DNA of 64,000 nucleotides from Callaeas wilsoni (Eukaryota > Chordata > Aves > Passeriformes > Callaeidae). A program made the position numbers and the translations under genes. Every line of letters starts with the position of its first letter. The stretch's first letter is position 1. The notes below the pieces were generated by a model, which made no database searches, was not told the DNA's origin, and saw nothing but the letters and a program-made list of their open reading frames with translations. This document shows positions 39,661 to 51,693 of this stretch, piece after piece. The stretch is from NCBI GenBank assembly GCA_013398955.1, contig VWPU01009690.1:62001-126000 (forward strand), in the 5' to 3' direction.

Positions 39661-39760
39661 GATCAAACATTCTTTAAAGTATGAGACTCCTTTACATATA
39701 CATGCAAAAATAAGAAACAGGGAAAAATACCAAGAGAAGATTAAGAAAGAGAAAGAACAC

Positions 39761-39823
39761 CTGCTCAACATCTTTGTCAATGACCTGGAGGAGATGGAGG
39801 GCACATGCATCATGTCTGCAGAA
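39761..39823 (+). mobile_element. 63-bp CR1 RT fragment
   Basis: The sequence 'ctcaacatctttgtcaatga' followed by 'cctggaggag' encodes LNIFVNDLEE, the block just upstream of the catalytic FADD in CR1 RT (FNIFINDLDE), and ends at 'tctgcagaag', the remnant of 'tttgcagatg'. Both sides end abruptly in unrelated DNA, so it is an orphan scrap. Confidence 0.6.
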
Positions 39824-40446
39824 GGATAAGTTAATAGTTTTGGGATTAATGAGATAAATACAGAGAAAAGGTTAAAAGCTAATATACAATATTGAAAAAT
39901 GAGAATACTGTACTTAAGATACCATATCTTAGTGTTTCTCTTTCCTGTTCTATAAAGTAATTGCTTTATGGTTCATAGGTTGTTTCACAATTTTTTCCGT
40001 CAGAATTTTTTTACTGTGTTTTCATACTGTAGGTACAATTCTCATTTAAAAGAATTTTATAGGTGTATTATTGTTCAGAAAAGGCCTTGACAAGTAAGCA
40101 GTATATTTCATATGAGTCCATTTTGAAATTCCAGCTTATTCATGTTTCAATATTTTATTTGTTCACAATTAAATCTTTGTCTGAATTACCAGGGTTATTT
40201 CTTTGCTTCAATTGATTTGCAGATTTATACAGGAGTTGAAAAAGCAATTTTCTTAATTCAGAGATGCCAGCTTGTCAGAACCTAAATCAAAGTGTTTCTT
40301 TTAAAGCTCATCTTGCATCAGGAAGTCTTCTGTGAATACAGGGATGCAATACTGTTTATTTGCTCTTCACTTCTCCACAGAGGTATGGCAATATACAATT
40401 GTGAGTAAGTGACAAAGTGAATTTCCTCTTTTACCCTTACTCTATG

Positions 40447-40460
40447 TTTTTTTTTTTTTT
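40447..40460 (+). repeat. poly-T tract
   Basis: Fourteen consecutive T residues. Confidence 0.95.
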
Positions 40461-40977
40461 ATTTTTGCATTTTCTCTTCTTAAAACTAGATAGTCTCTCA
40501 AATCACGTTGTGAGTCCAGGAGTTTCTAAGATTTCAAGTTAATGACTATGTTTATTTCATTATTACTGTAACCAAATTCAGAAGGACAAAGAAGAAAATT
40601 CAAAATATATTTACTTTCCACTACAGGAAATTTAAGCAACAGTAGCATTTTCTGTAGTGTTTTACAGATGTCTTTCTTCCTTTAAAACTAAAGATCAAGA
40701 AATTATACTTCTGCAGTGTAAAACTCCATAATCTGTGTTCTAAATAAAACATTTAAGAAGTTTACAATACTATGTCTAAATTGGGATGGTTAGTTGAAAT
40801 AAAACCCTGCATAAGAAATTATATCCTAAAAGCTGTCATTGTGTCATTAATCCCTGAAATCAACAGTTGTGCCTCAAGGGCTGAAACCTAGTTTCAAATA
40901 AATCAACTAGAAAATACCTAGCACCTGAAACTCCCAGTGCCTTCTTTAATTGCATGATTCTACCTTGAAATTAATAA

Positions 40978-41031
40978 CTATATATCTATATCTATCTCTA
41001 TCTATCTGTCTATCTATCTTCTTATCTCTAT
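40978..41031 (+). repeat. (TCTA)n microsatellite
   Basis: An interrupted TCTA/TATC repeat of about 50 bp with TGTC and TTCT interruptions. Confidence 0.92.
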
Positions 41032-43260
41032 TCAGATACTGTGTTTGTATTTAACTAAGGAAATTTTCCCAAACATTCTCAAATAAATGTCTAAAATGAG
41101 TGCCATGAATTTACTGTTGTTTAAGTACTCAGAGACTGACCATTTGTATGTATATTGCTACAGTTTTAGGAAAATCCATAACCATAAGTCTAAATGAAGG
41201 CTTTCTCTTGACACTGAAACACTGCCAAAGAACAGAATATTGGATTACTGAAAACAATAGTTCAATTAATTTTCACAGCAATTGGGTCAGTGAAATATAT
41301 TATGAAAGCAGAACAGATTTCTAGAACTGTTTTGGAAATTCCATACTATAGTTTGAGACCTTAAAAAGTATCTATTCACCTCCTTGTTAATCTTTAGTAT
41401 TTCTGGTTCATATGTTAAAAGTAAAAATTGTGTGGCAATGTCACTTACACAATTGAATTGCAGCATACAGTAGCTCATAAGAAATGACAGAAATCTGACT
41501 TGAGGAGTGTATGATGCAAACGTATGGTAAAAATGCAGGAGTACTCATGCTGGCTTTATTGTCACCCGCCATGATAACAAAATTCCCCATGAGGCAGTAA
41601 AGGCAAGCCTGAATGTATGCTTTCCAAGGACTCACTATCAGTTGCTCTTAAGTCTTGAGAAGATAACCAAAAAAAAAAGGTAAATGAAAGTTGGAAGAAA
41701 TTTATTGCAATGTATACTTCCTGTTGCTTTTGTGTATTTGGGATATCTGTAAGTTTGTGAAGGAAGACCAACCACAAAGGTTAATGAAAGAGGGAGCAAG
41801 GCTGCAAACCACATGAAATATGAAAAGTCCACATTTAAATGCCAGAAAGGAAAAGGTAAGTATGAAGGAGGTCTTAGGAGGCACAGTTTTGGGTACAAAT
41901 TGATTAGATACATAAATGATCTAGGTACAGAAAGTTTAAGTCATATAGTTTTCAAAGAACACATTTTACTAGAGATTAACAACATTAAACATCTAGAAAA
42001 CTAACAGTAAGGCAGCAACAACTTTTTATTCTCCTCTTACATGTAATTGGCATGAGAGTTGATTAAAATCCTCTTTGAATAATTTGGATAAATTATTTGG
42101 TTATGCGCTTGAAATGACCCAAAGAAATTAATGAGTTTAGAAATTCAAATTTCATAAATTAGCTTTTGGATTTATTGCTAAATCTAATCAAGAGATGTTC
42201 TTGATTTATGTAAACATACCTTCCTTCAAATGTCTATTTATAGGAATCAGAAAATCCACATACATCTCATTTAAAGTTTTCTTTACCTTTACTTTTGTAT
42301 TTTATGTTATGCAAATTTCAACTCAGTTTTAAAAATGGAATTGACATTTTCATAATAAAGAAATTTTCACACTGCCTGTGTTCACACTCAATACTACAAT
42401 CCTTTGTATTGCTGTAATGCTTTATTTTGTAAGCATTAATAATCATCTTTCCGAGCATTGCCACAGGTAGATAATATAAGTATCACTAGTGTTTAAAGGA
42501 GAAATAGCATAGTCTTTTATCAAAATCTGTCTGATAAGGTACCATTTGGTGAGGGGTGAAAGTGGAATTGAATATTATATGGCTGTAATCATTTTAAACA
42601 TTTTTCAGAAACATGATGATATACTGCAGTAATTGTCAGTTTTAGATGTACCTGTTTAATTCAAAAAAACAGCCTAGAGGGTAAAAATGACTTCTCAGCT
42701 ACCTGGAGGCACAACTCTTTGCTGCAGAATGAATTATCTCTTTTTTTTTCTAATTGTTGAGACCTTAATTTTTTCTATTAATTGAAAAATAGCATCCTCA
42801 ATATCAAATGCATTTTAATATCAGCCAAATACATTTAGAAAAAAACTGCTGCGACAGGTTGAGATCAACAACATTTGATGTTTAGTCGTAGCATGTTTTT
42901 TCACTATAATTACCTGTTCGAATCACAACTACAGCGAGGCAATTCCCCTTTCACTCTTTTTATTCTTATAAAAAGCTGCACATATTTGCTGTATTTGCAG
43001 GCATGAAAGGCTAGGTTTTTTTAATGAAAAGGTATATACTGCTTGTGGCAAAATTACTCATAATGAGATTGCTCATTGCTGAATTGCTAGACTTGGCCAA
43101 TATGCTGCTGGCTTTCCAGGAAATACTATTGTGTTTTAGGCAACTGGAAAATTCATGAACTATCATCTGTCATTTTAATAAAAAAGGAGGGAAAACTTTC
43201 AAACTTGATACCAGAAACTATTCAAAAGGTGCAAGGTTACATAAAAATTAGAGCTTCTTT

Positions 43261-43911
43261 CCCCAAAAATCTTGGTAGGATCGACACCTCAACTAAAATT
43301 CATGTACACCAACACACTCAGCATAAGCAACAGACAAGAAGATGGAAGCTGTTGTGCATCATAAATACTATGGCATAGTTTTCATCATGGAAACACGATG
43401 GAATGTCTCACAAAATCCAAGTGCTGCAATGGATGTCTATAAACACTTCAGAAGGGATAGGCAGGGGGAATAGAGGTGGTGGAATAGCCCAGTATGTTAG
43501 GGAGTGTCTTGATTTTCTGCATCTTAATGATAGTGATGACAAGGTCAACTTCTTATGAGTAAGAATCAGGGGAAAGGCCGATAAAGCAGATACTATGGTG
43601 GGAGTTTGTTATAGAGTCAGGGTGTAAAGGCAGAGAAAATGTTTTATAAGCTTATGGGAAAAGCAAATGGCCTCAAGTTTTGCCAGGGGAGACTTGGATT
43701 TCATATTAGGAGAAATTTCTTCATCAAAAGGTGTTCAAGCACTGGAACAGGCTGGCCAGAGAAGTAATTGAGTTGTCGTCCCACAATGTATTTGAAAGAT
43801 GTGTAGATGTGACACTAAAGGACATGGTTTAGTGGTGGACTTGGTAATGCTGTGTTAACACCTGGAATCAATGATATTAGAAGTCTTTTCCAATCTAAGT
43901 AATTACATGAA
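43261..43911 (+). mobile_element. internally deleted CR1 LINE (endonuclease joined to 3' end)
   Basis: The first 350 bp match the CR1 endonuclease start: 'ccaaaaatcttggtagga', 'acactcagcataagcaacag', 'tatggcatagttttcatcat', 'tggaaacacgatggaatg', 'gtgctgcaatggatg' and 'cagtatgttagggagtgtct', through to 'gttatagagtcag' at about 43610. The RT is missing: by about 43655 the sequence is already in the 3' region ('aaatggcctcaagttttgcc', 'aagcactggaacaggctggc', 'gacatggtttagtggtggac') and ends at about 43911. The normal interval between these two parts is well over 1 kb, so an internal deletion took out the RT. Confidence 0.85.
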
Positions 43912-44076
43912 ACATATATTAAAGATATATTATCCCTCTGGAAAGAAATACAATAAAATAACCGAGCCAAAACTTGACTTTTTGTCTTGCTGTTCTAACT
44001 AAAAGAAAAAATTGACTAAGCAAATCAAAGAGCAAATTCCCCATTTTCTGATAACAATTTAAACTCTGTCCCATGG

Positions 44077-44590
44077 TGTCCTGATTGCAGAGAGGGGGCA
44101 GAGCTTATAGCCATGTGGCTGTGGTTAGGCTGCTAGTCTATACCTCCCACATCATCTCAGAGTGTGAGATTTTGTGGAAAAGAAAATGGTGAGTACACAC
44201 AAGAAATGTGCCGTTTTGTTCCCTTTGTGTCTAGGAGAAGGTGCTTGCTGTGGTAGCACTGTGCGTTCTTGGGACCAGCACTGGAGACTTCTGTCACTCT
44301 GCTGCTGCCTCCCATCCTTTCCTGTTCTTTTGGGACACAGCTTCGAGATGCAGCACACACAGTCGGGACATGGCTTCAAGAAAAGCCACTTTGAGGAAAA
44401 ACAGTGAAGAGGAAGCAGCCGCAGATAAAGCAGCAGCTTGCATTTCTTCTTCTATTGCTGCTTGCTTTCAAGTAATTTTTATCTCAATCTGTAGTCTCTG
44501 CCTTTGTCCCTTTCTTACTAGAAGGGGCAGGGGTAAGGTGAGTGGATTTTATTTGGAGTTTAATTTCCAGCTAGTGTTAAATTACCAACA
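44077..44590 (+). mobile_element. solo LTR of an avian endogenous retrovirus (copy A2)
   Basis: The 3' half matches copy A1 at 1690-2160: 'gcatttcttcttctattgct', 'tttatctcaatctgtagtc', 'ctttgtccctttctta', then 'gtttaatttccagctagtgt' and an end at 'taaattaccaaca'. TG...CA ends can be drawn at 44077 and 44590, giving a plausible LTR of about 510 bp. A 138-codon open frame inside it has no known motif and is not evidence of a gene. Confidence 0.65.
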
Positions 44591-46869
44591 TGACTTCTGC
44601 ATCCAAGAGTTTTTACTACAAGAACAAACAAGTTGGAATCCAGACATAAAACTCTGATGCTGCTATATAAAATAATCTGGCTTTCAGTGTGTCACTCTCT
44701 GTAAGCAAAATCATGCCGATTTCGACAAAACAAGACAATTGTTTTTCCTTAATAATCATAGAACTACACCTACTTGTGCTACTAATGCTGTGGGTCTTTG
44801 GATAGAACTGTTCACAAAACAACTCCTAGCTGAATGAAAAATAGCTAATGTCTCTCTAAACAAGTTTGGAAATCCTCTATCAGAGGGCTGTATTTAGTTG
44901 TTGTAGGAAGCATACGTCTGTTACATGTAGCTGGTCATGCCAAATGAAGCCTGAACCCATATATTTCAGTACAACTCTTTCACACTCTACCCTATATACA
45001 AAACCAAAGACTCAAGTAAGGTCTTCAACCTGGAACTTGGTTTTCTTTCTTCTTTCAAAATATAACTCCTTTAACAAATGTTGTCATGTAATGAATTTCC
45101 TGTTCTCCTGCTTATATGTATGTGAAAGAGGATGAGCTTCACTGGGAAATTTATAGAGATTTTTCCACTAAATCATGTAGGTGTAAAGGTTTCAGCACTT
45201 AGATTTTCTAGCAAAACCTGATGTGAATTTTGCTTGGATCTGTATACTCCTTCGGTAGAATTCATGGAAGTGTTTCATATTTAGCTAATGGAATAGCTTA
45301 GAGTTGATATTACACATTACAAAGCAGCCCACATAATGCTCAAATAACTTCTTTGTGTTGGGTGGAAATAATACTGGTGGTGCTTCTCAGTTACCAAAGT
45401 CAGTAATACCATACATATTTATATATAAATAATATTTTAAATATGATGATAATAATAATTACACATGTTAATATAGTTTAATTGGCTCTGGAACTTTGCA
45501 AACCGTGCTCTGATAGACCACAAGTAAAGCAAAGGGTGTAACTTGGTACTGAAGACTCTACCATACACTTTTCCATATAGTTTTGTCATGTGTCATGAGA
45601 CTGAGCTGAAAGCCAAAGTGGGCTACTACATATTCATGATGATTTTTGCTTTTGAAAAGCTGCATGCAGAATGTAGCTTTCCCAAGCAGCTGCTTGTTTC
45701 ATGAAGTGAGACTGATTTTCACTGCTCTGTGTTATAAGGACCCACAAAAGTGGCATGGATGTACAGACTGTCCTGTGCTGAGTCATCAGCCTTGTTACAA
45801 GTGCCTCCAAGTGTTCCTTGCTGACTTGCAAGAGGTGGGTATTCTTAGCTGTCTTCTTCTGTTAATCAAAATTTGCTGACTAATTCTAAGTATAATTGCA
45901 ATCAATGGGTTTTCCATGTAGTGTGAATGAACCTCTAAAGTAGCTTTAATCCATTTAATTGATTATATCACTTCCAGCTGTGGCCCGATCTTACCTAGAC
46001 AGTCTTAGATAAAGCTGGTTTTTAAAAGAAAGCATTTCACTGCTAAGCTGTCTGATAATACTCATAATAATATTTGATTTTAAAGTCTTAAGAAACTTCT
46101 TTGTAGCTAAATTCTTTCTCAACATCACCATATCTGATTAATTGAAACCACAATTTCCTGAAAGGTAGTATATTTTCAGGGAGCATTTACACAGTGATAT
46201 TTACGTAGCAGGACTTCCTTCTGTAGTACTGAGCTATGTTTTTCAAACTAAGAGTTCAAACCATTTTGAACAACAGAATTTCATGTTGAGTAATGAAGGT
46301 AAGGTTTAGCATTTTATGGTGCACAATTTCTATATATAGAAATGGATAAATACCATTTATCTCGTTGACTGGACAATTTGAGATCAAACACTCTGGTCTG
46401 AATTAATTAGATCGGGAAATGGCAACATTTATGAGTCTTCAAAGTGTTGCAAAAAATAATGAACCATGTTTTAGAAAATGAAATTTTATTTTGGCCTTAT
46501 GTTAGACAGAAATTGGGAATACCCACTTGGATAAGTTCAGCAGGAAATCACCAATGGTAGTTTCCTCTTCCCTACCAAGAACAACCTTTAGAATTAATTG
46601 AGTCAGCTGGCCTAGCAAGCAGATGTCCAATTACGTCATGGAACATGGCTTGCAGTGTCTCTTTTTAAACAAAACATGTAAATATTCAAAATAAAACATG
46701 GCGCTGCTGTGAAGCTTACATATTTACACTTAGCATCTGTTTACGAATTCACTTGAGAAAGTAGCTGTGAAAATGTGGCTATTAAACAGTATTATTTCAG
46801 GGACAAATACAATTCTGCACACATTCAGCAAATGTTTTGAAATCTGGCAACTACTGTTCTCAGAGGGGG

Positions 46870-46918
46870 ATCTCTCTTTACTTGAGAGTGTATCCCTAGG
46901 TGGTGAGTAAAGAGAGAT
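46870..46918. repeat. perfect inverted repeat, 13-bp arms, 23-nt spacer
   Basis: ATCTCTCTTTACT (46870-46882) and AGTAAAGAGAGAT (46906-46918) are exact reverse complements. The spacer holds the smaller motif CCCTAGG. A transcript would form a stable stem. Confidence 0.92.
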
Positions 46919-48157
46919 GCTTGGCTTGCTATCATATCTCTAAACACATCAGATAACTATGCCCACCAGCCTACTTGGACGCAGCAGTGGGTTTGACCAT
47001 CTGCTCCCAAATATGACTACAACTCAATTTTGGCAATAGAAATCATGAGAAAAAAGCAAGGGGTACTAAGAAATACTGGGTTCAGACAGGTGCCTTGGAA
47101 ATCTAGCCTTGGTAACATGTGTTGTTGTAACAGTGATATGCATTCACATTTCCACAGCTCTTTGAAAGTGCACAATTTGTGTTGGCATGGGACAGCAGAA
47201 GGCTGTCACTTCTGGTTAGTACTGCTTTCTGTAGGAACTACTGTTCATGTGCTATGTACTCTAGACCAAAACAGTAGCAGAAAAATTCTACTTAACAGAA
47301 AATAAATACACCCTACTGCATGATGCTGCATATCATGGAAAAGATTGCATAGGAATCAAATTTTCATTTTTTGCTGCTACCTTCTAGAAGAGGGCTAAGT
47401 GGCTATAAGGTGCAGCTGTGACCCTCCTCCATTCATTTAGTTAATCAAGAACCCTTTACAAGAGATTTGGTGAAACAGTGGATAGAGGCCACTATTGAAG
47501 CAGTCCCACAAAAATGACGTAATTGTCAACTGTTGCTCTCTTTTCATTCCTTCAAGAACCATTCTGGAGAACTCTTTGCTTTTCTAACCTTCCAGAAGGC
47601 ACTTTCCTGCCATCTGAAAATGAAGTAAAGTGGTATTCTTAAAGGTGACTTTATAAGCCATTCTCAACATAAGAACAGTAAGGTTTATTACCATTACATT
47701 ACAGGAAAGCAACCGGCTATGCATTAATAAAGGAGTGAAGGTAAAGATACATTATGAGAATTGATTTAAACTGTTTCTCATCAAAGTTTTTTTCTCTTCT
47801 CAGATGCTCAAATATGCCTTGGTCCTGGTGATCAGAGACAGGTCATGTGGCCTATTTGGGAAACTTCTGTTTTGTTTTTTTCCATTTTCTCATGGAATAA
47901 GTTTAGTTCTACTTAGTGAATAAAGTGAAACTCTGATTTGAAAAATCTTGGCCCAGATTGCCTAGATGTGAACCAAACTTGGAAAATCTAGATACTTGCT
48001 CAGAGAGCTTGGCCTAAGGAATATATGGTTTAGAGACGCTGAACTGGAAAATTCTATGTAACTCTGTCTATAACTGTAGTCAGTCCTAATTGGATTTTTG
48101 GTCATTTCTACCACCATCAGAGAACAAAAAACATCTCCATTTTCTCAGAGTAATGAA

Positions 48158-48172
48158 TTTTTTTTTTTTTTT
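48158..48172 (+). repeat. poly-T tract
   Basis: Fifteen consecutive T residues. Confidence 0.95.
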
Positions 48173-50094
48173 AATATGCTCTTTGAGACAGAAGAAAGCA
48201 AAGTAAAAGTTAATTCATTTTTCTATTAATCCAGATTCTTTCATTTTAAGATGAAGATTTTAATGGCAGAAGAGGCTTGAGACCAAATAAACTTACGATC
48301 AAACACTTTCTGGAAAGTTCAGAAATAGGTTGTGAGGGATTAAGAAAATCGGCAGACCAGATAACTAAGTAGCTGACTAGAAAAAAAGCCAAAGTGTGAG
48401 AAGAAAATTTTTCCAGATAAGATAATTTTGTTACCGTTTTCTATATTAAAATAGAAATATAGAAAGAAAAATAATTGCTAAATTTGTGCTTTCTCAGTGG
48501 TATAAAAAGTGAGAAAGTTAAGAAAATGAATAAGAAGGAATACACAAAACCAAGGCAAAAAATCATGATAGCCCATTCCAAACATCTGTCCCCACCGAAT
48601 ACTGCTATGAGTGAAACCACATGAAACACTGAATATATTAATGACTGCATCAAACTACATCTTTAACCTCCATCCTAGACAAATTTTGTGTATTTTTTTA
48701 TTTATTTAGCAAAATTTTTGATTTTTTAAAAATAATATTCCTTTAAAGTTGTAATGTAAATAAGTCAACTTTTTTATTTAAATTTGTGAATAAAAGTTTT
48801 CTCTTAAACAAAGAATATTTTCAGTTAACAAACATACATTTAGAGGAGTCAAGACACACAGGGATGAGACAAATAATAGCCTTGCCATCCAAATACCATA
48901 AAAAAAAAGTTCTCTTCCTTCAAGTTTTCTTCATCTGACTCAAAATATAGGACCAATTCCCCCAAAAATATACTGAAATAACAAAATCCAGAGGAAATCC
49001 CACTGAAACAGAAACCTCAGTAAGAATTTCCAGGACCTGGATTCTGACCCAGGAACTTGACCCTCCAACTGGGGGTCGGACCTGTGTCCTCTCTATGCAA
49101 TAGATAGTATTCCCTTTTAGGAAAATGAACCGATGAGAAAATGACACAATAATTTCAATTAGAAAATGGTAGAGGAACCAGACTATTTACAAGTCTGATT
49201 TCTTGCATTTCATTTCATGCATCTTGCTTCATTTCATCACTTTTAAAAAATAATATTTATATTTTACCTTTTTAAGCACTGGGCATTTTTCTAGTTTAAC
49301 AGCAAGTCATTCCAGGCTGACTAGCTCATTTTATTGTCTGGCATAGGCAATATATTTAATACAATGTTTCAAGGGATAAAAACATTCCATTATTGTTCCC
49401 TAAAGGAATCGTATTAATTAAACTTCCTGGCTAAATTCCCCTGAAATAATGAGCTGCTTGTTACCATGTTGAATCTCAAATGAAACAGAGAACAGATTTT
49501 TGAAAAGGAGGCATTCTGCAAGGCCTATCTAAGAATGTCATTTCAGAGCCCTCCGCCACCTCAGTGGGCTGCCCTGGAAATTGAAATGCTGCCTAGATCT
49601 TGCAGGGGACTGTTGTCTGTGGCCAGATCTCAGAATGCCCATATGTCATACTTTCTCAAGAAGGCTTTAGGAGGCAATCCTAAACTTCCTTCCTTCCTTT
49701 CATTTGCTGACATATTATGAGAACAACTATTAAAATCTCTCACAGAGGAATAGACATGTGACATTCTTCCACAGATTTCTTTTTTTGGAGTGGTGAATTT
49801 GTTTCCAGTACTTGTTTTCTCTCTTAGGCTGATAAGCAGGATCTGTTTGCTCTTCTCAGTGTCATCACTGTACCTTGTGATTCCTCACATTGAGATAAAT
49901 ACCTACAGAAATTAAATATCCTTTTTCCTTTATGGACTAGTTTTAAAACCACCCACTGGATAGATATCCTCAACACAATAAGCTCATCTTCAACACAGCT
50001 CAGCGTCATCTTCTCCCAAAATCTTTTCTGAAAGTCTAAACTTTGTGCCCAGTATGGAGTCATGTCTCTTGTAAATTTACCTATTGCTCAAGAT

Positions 50095-50643
50095 AGGCAT
50101 AGAGGAGATAAAGATCCCACCTGTTGTACTGCTTCTGGCTATGGAGGCATCGACATAAGAAAGATGTGAACCTGCTGGAGTGAGTCCGGAGAAGAACCAC
50201 AAAGACAGTCAGAGGGCTGAAGCCCCTCTCCTATTAATACGGGCTGATAGACCCTGGGGTTTGTTCAGGCTGAAACAGAAGAGACTCCTGGGAGACCTTA
50301 AAACACTTTCCAGTGTCTGAGAGGGCTACAAGAAAGCTGGAAAGGGACTTATCACAAGGACTTGTAATGATAGGATTAAGAGGGAATCACTTTAAACTGA
50401 TAGAGGCTATGTTAATATTAGATACCAGCAAGAAATTCTTTACTGTGACAGTGGTGAGGCACTGGAACAGGTTGTTGGAACAGAGAAGTTGTGGAATTCC
50501 CATCCCTGGAAGTGTTCAAGGCTAGGCTGGTTGTGGCTCTGAGCAACCTGGTCTAGTGGAAGGTTTTCTGTCCATGGCAGGGGAGCTGGCACTAGATGAT
50601 CTTTAAGGTCCCTTCCAGCCCAAACCATTCTGTGAGTCCATGA
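50095..50643 (+). mobile_element. CR1 LINE 3' fragment
   Basis: A 5'-truncated CR1. It covers the end of ORF2 ('cgacataagaaagatgtgaa', 'cctgctggagtgagtccg', 'ggctgaagcccctctccta') and the 3' region ('agcaagaaattctttactgt', 'gtggtgaggcactggaacag', 'gagcaacctggtctagtgga', 'agatgatctttaaggtccct'). It ends at 'aaaccattctgtgagtccat', a worn terminal repeat. The 5' boundary is approximate. It stops about 190 bp before the exon-like segment at 50830. Confidence 0.88.
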
Positions 50644-50829
50644 TCTGTCGTACATTCAGTTAAATGATACCTTGCATTAAAAGCACAGTTTTGTCTTCAT
50701 GGAGCTACTCAGGAGTGGTTTTTTGTCTTGGATGAGGGACAGACAATATATTTTTATTTGTTTACTTTCTTTTTTTAACTGAGTAAATAACATCTAAAAG
50801 GCCAACACTTACTGTTCTGCATGTTGTAG

Positions 50830-51441
50830 GAAATTGTCCTTGCAAAATGACAAGTCAAGTCAGAAACCATGTCAGAAGACCTTCAAGTACTATGACCACG
50901 AAGGACAGTGTCCTTCCTGTCCTACACAGGATTTCTGCAACTGTGCTGTGTGCAAAGCAATTCTGAATACAACTACAAGGTTCCCGGGCTTCCCACAGGT
51001 TATAAAATGCTGTGATTTAATGATCAAAAATGCGAGACCATCAGGATTTTCAATCATGACATGGGTTGCATTTTGACCACAATTATAGAAATTATTTTTC
51101 CTCTGGTTCATCTCAAAAAGATGTGTTTTATAAATATCTCTTAGCAAATAAGAATGAAAACTAGCTGAGGTATTACTGCTCTGAAACTTGTGCTCTAGTA
51201 TTAACCTCCTTATGCTATTAAATTTGTGTATTATAAAAAAATTCATGTATTGAAGTTTTATTATTGCAAAACCAGTGGAGCTACTAATACAATAAAACTC
51301 TCTGGAAAAAAAAAAAATCTATCCTTTAACAACTTCTTCACACTATTTTTCTCCTCCTAGGAAGAATCCTATGTGAGAGGAAGTTCTATTTGTGAAGTTA
51401 AAAAAGTCTCCGTGGATGATCTTTTAGATTACAATAGATAA
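50830..51441 (+). CDS. possible last two coding exons of an unrecognised gene (50830-50998 and 51361-51441)
   Basis: Two exon-like segments fit together. The first (169 nt) follows 'ctgcatgttgtag', opens with one base of a split codon and gives 56 residues, seven of them cysteine, including HEGQCPSCPTQDFCNCAVCK (C-x2-C, then C-x-C-x2-C). It ends in frame at CCACAG before GT. The second follows a strong pyrimidine tract ('ttcttcacactatttttctc' then 'ctcctag'), starts in the same phase, and encodes 26 residues ending VSVDDLLDYNR and a TAA stop. It is richer in G and C than its surroundings. An ATTAAA at 51639-51644 could serve as the polyadenylation signal. The cysteine spacing suggests metal binding or disulfides, but I do not recognise the family. 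Upstream exons were not located; chance association is possible, as the donor is weak. Confidence 0.4.
51306..51317 (+). repeat. poly-A tract
   Basis: Twelve consecutive A residues, about 45 bp upstream of the exon-like segment at 51361. Confidence 0.95.
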
Positions 51442-51693
51442 AATGTGACTGAGATTGTTGCTCTTAATTAAAAGTAAATTTATGTCAGATTTCATTCCTA
51501 ACTTACTGGATTTCTTTTTTTTTCTGGTCAATCTGTCATTTGTGACTGTAACAATATGATAAAATAGTATAATTAGGCCAAAACAGAACTTCCCTTGCCA
51601 GAAAACAAGATACTTTGCATGATGTTCAGGGTGAGAGAATTAAATGTGTAAAAGGAAACAGATATACACAGAAAAGTTTGGCTATTCAAGTGT

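Larger units (their letters stand above)
38637..43260. other. AT-rich DNA with a purine tract and a candidate conserved block
   Basis: No gene was recognised. It contains a purine-rich tract (39420-39660), a 63-bp CR1 scrap (39761-39823), a TCTA microsatellite (40978-41031) and, at about 42830-43160, complex sequence with several TAATTA/ATTA cores that looks like a conserved non-coding element. Confidence 0.5.
44591..50094. other. AT-rich DNA, one weak exon candidate, no recognised gene
   Basis: No TE was recognised. It contains a 13-bp-arm inverted repeat (46870-46918), a poly-T tract (48158-48172), a weak exon candidate (45739-45834) and complex, possibly conserved sequence at about 46580-46820 and 49290-49480. 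Confidence 0.45.

Noticed and set aside
44241..44657. 138-codon plus-strand open frame
   Set aside because: Sits within LTR copy A2 and runs past its 3' end; low-complexity Ala/Ser-rich middle, no domain.
49535..49720. GC-richer 61-codon frame starting near 'tcatttcag'
   Set aside because: No donor site and no motif; an in-frame stop ends it in ordinary sequence. Possibly conserved non-coding DNA, but not supportable as an exon.
50890..51246. 118-codon minus-strand open frame
   Set aside because: Runs through the exon-like segment and intron on the opposite strand; no motif, and the cysteine pattern and splice signals favour the plus strand.
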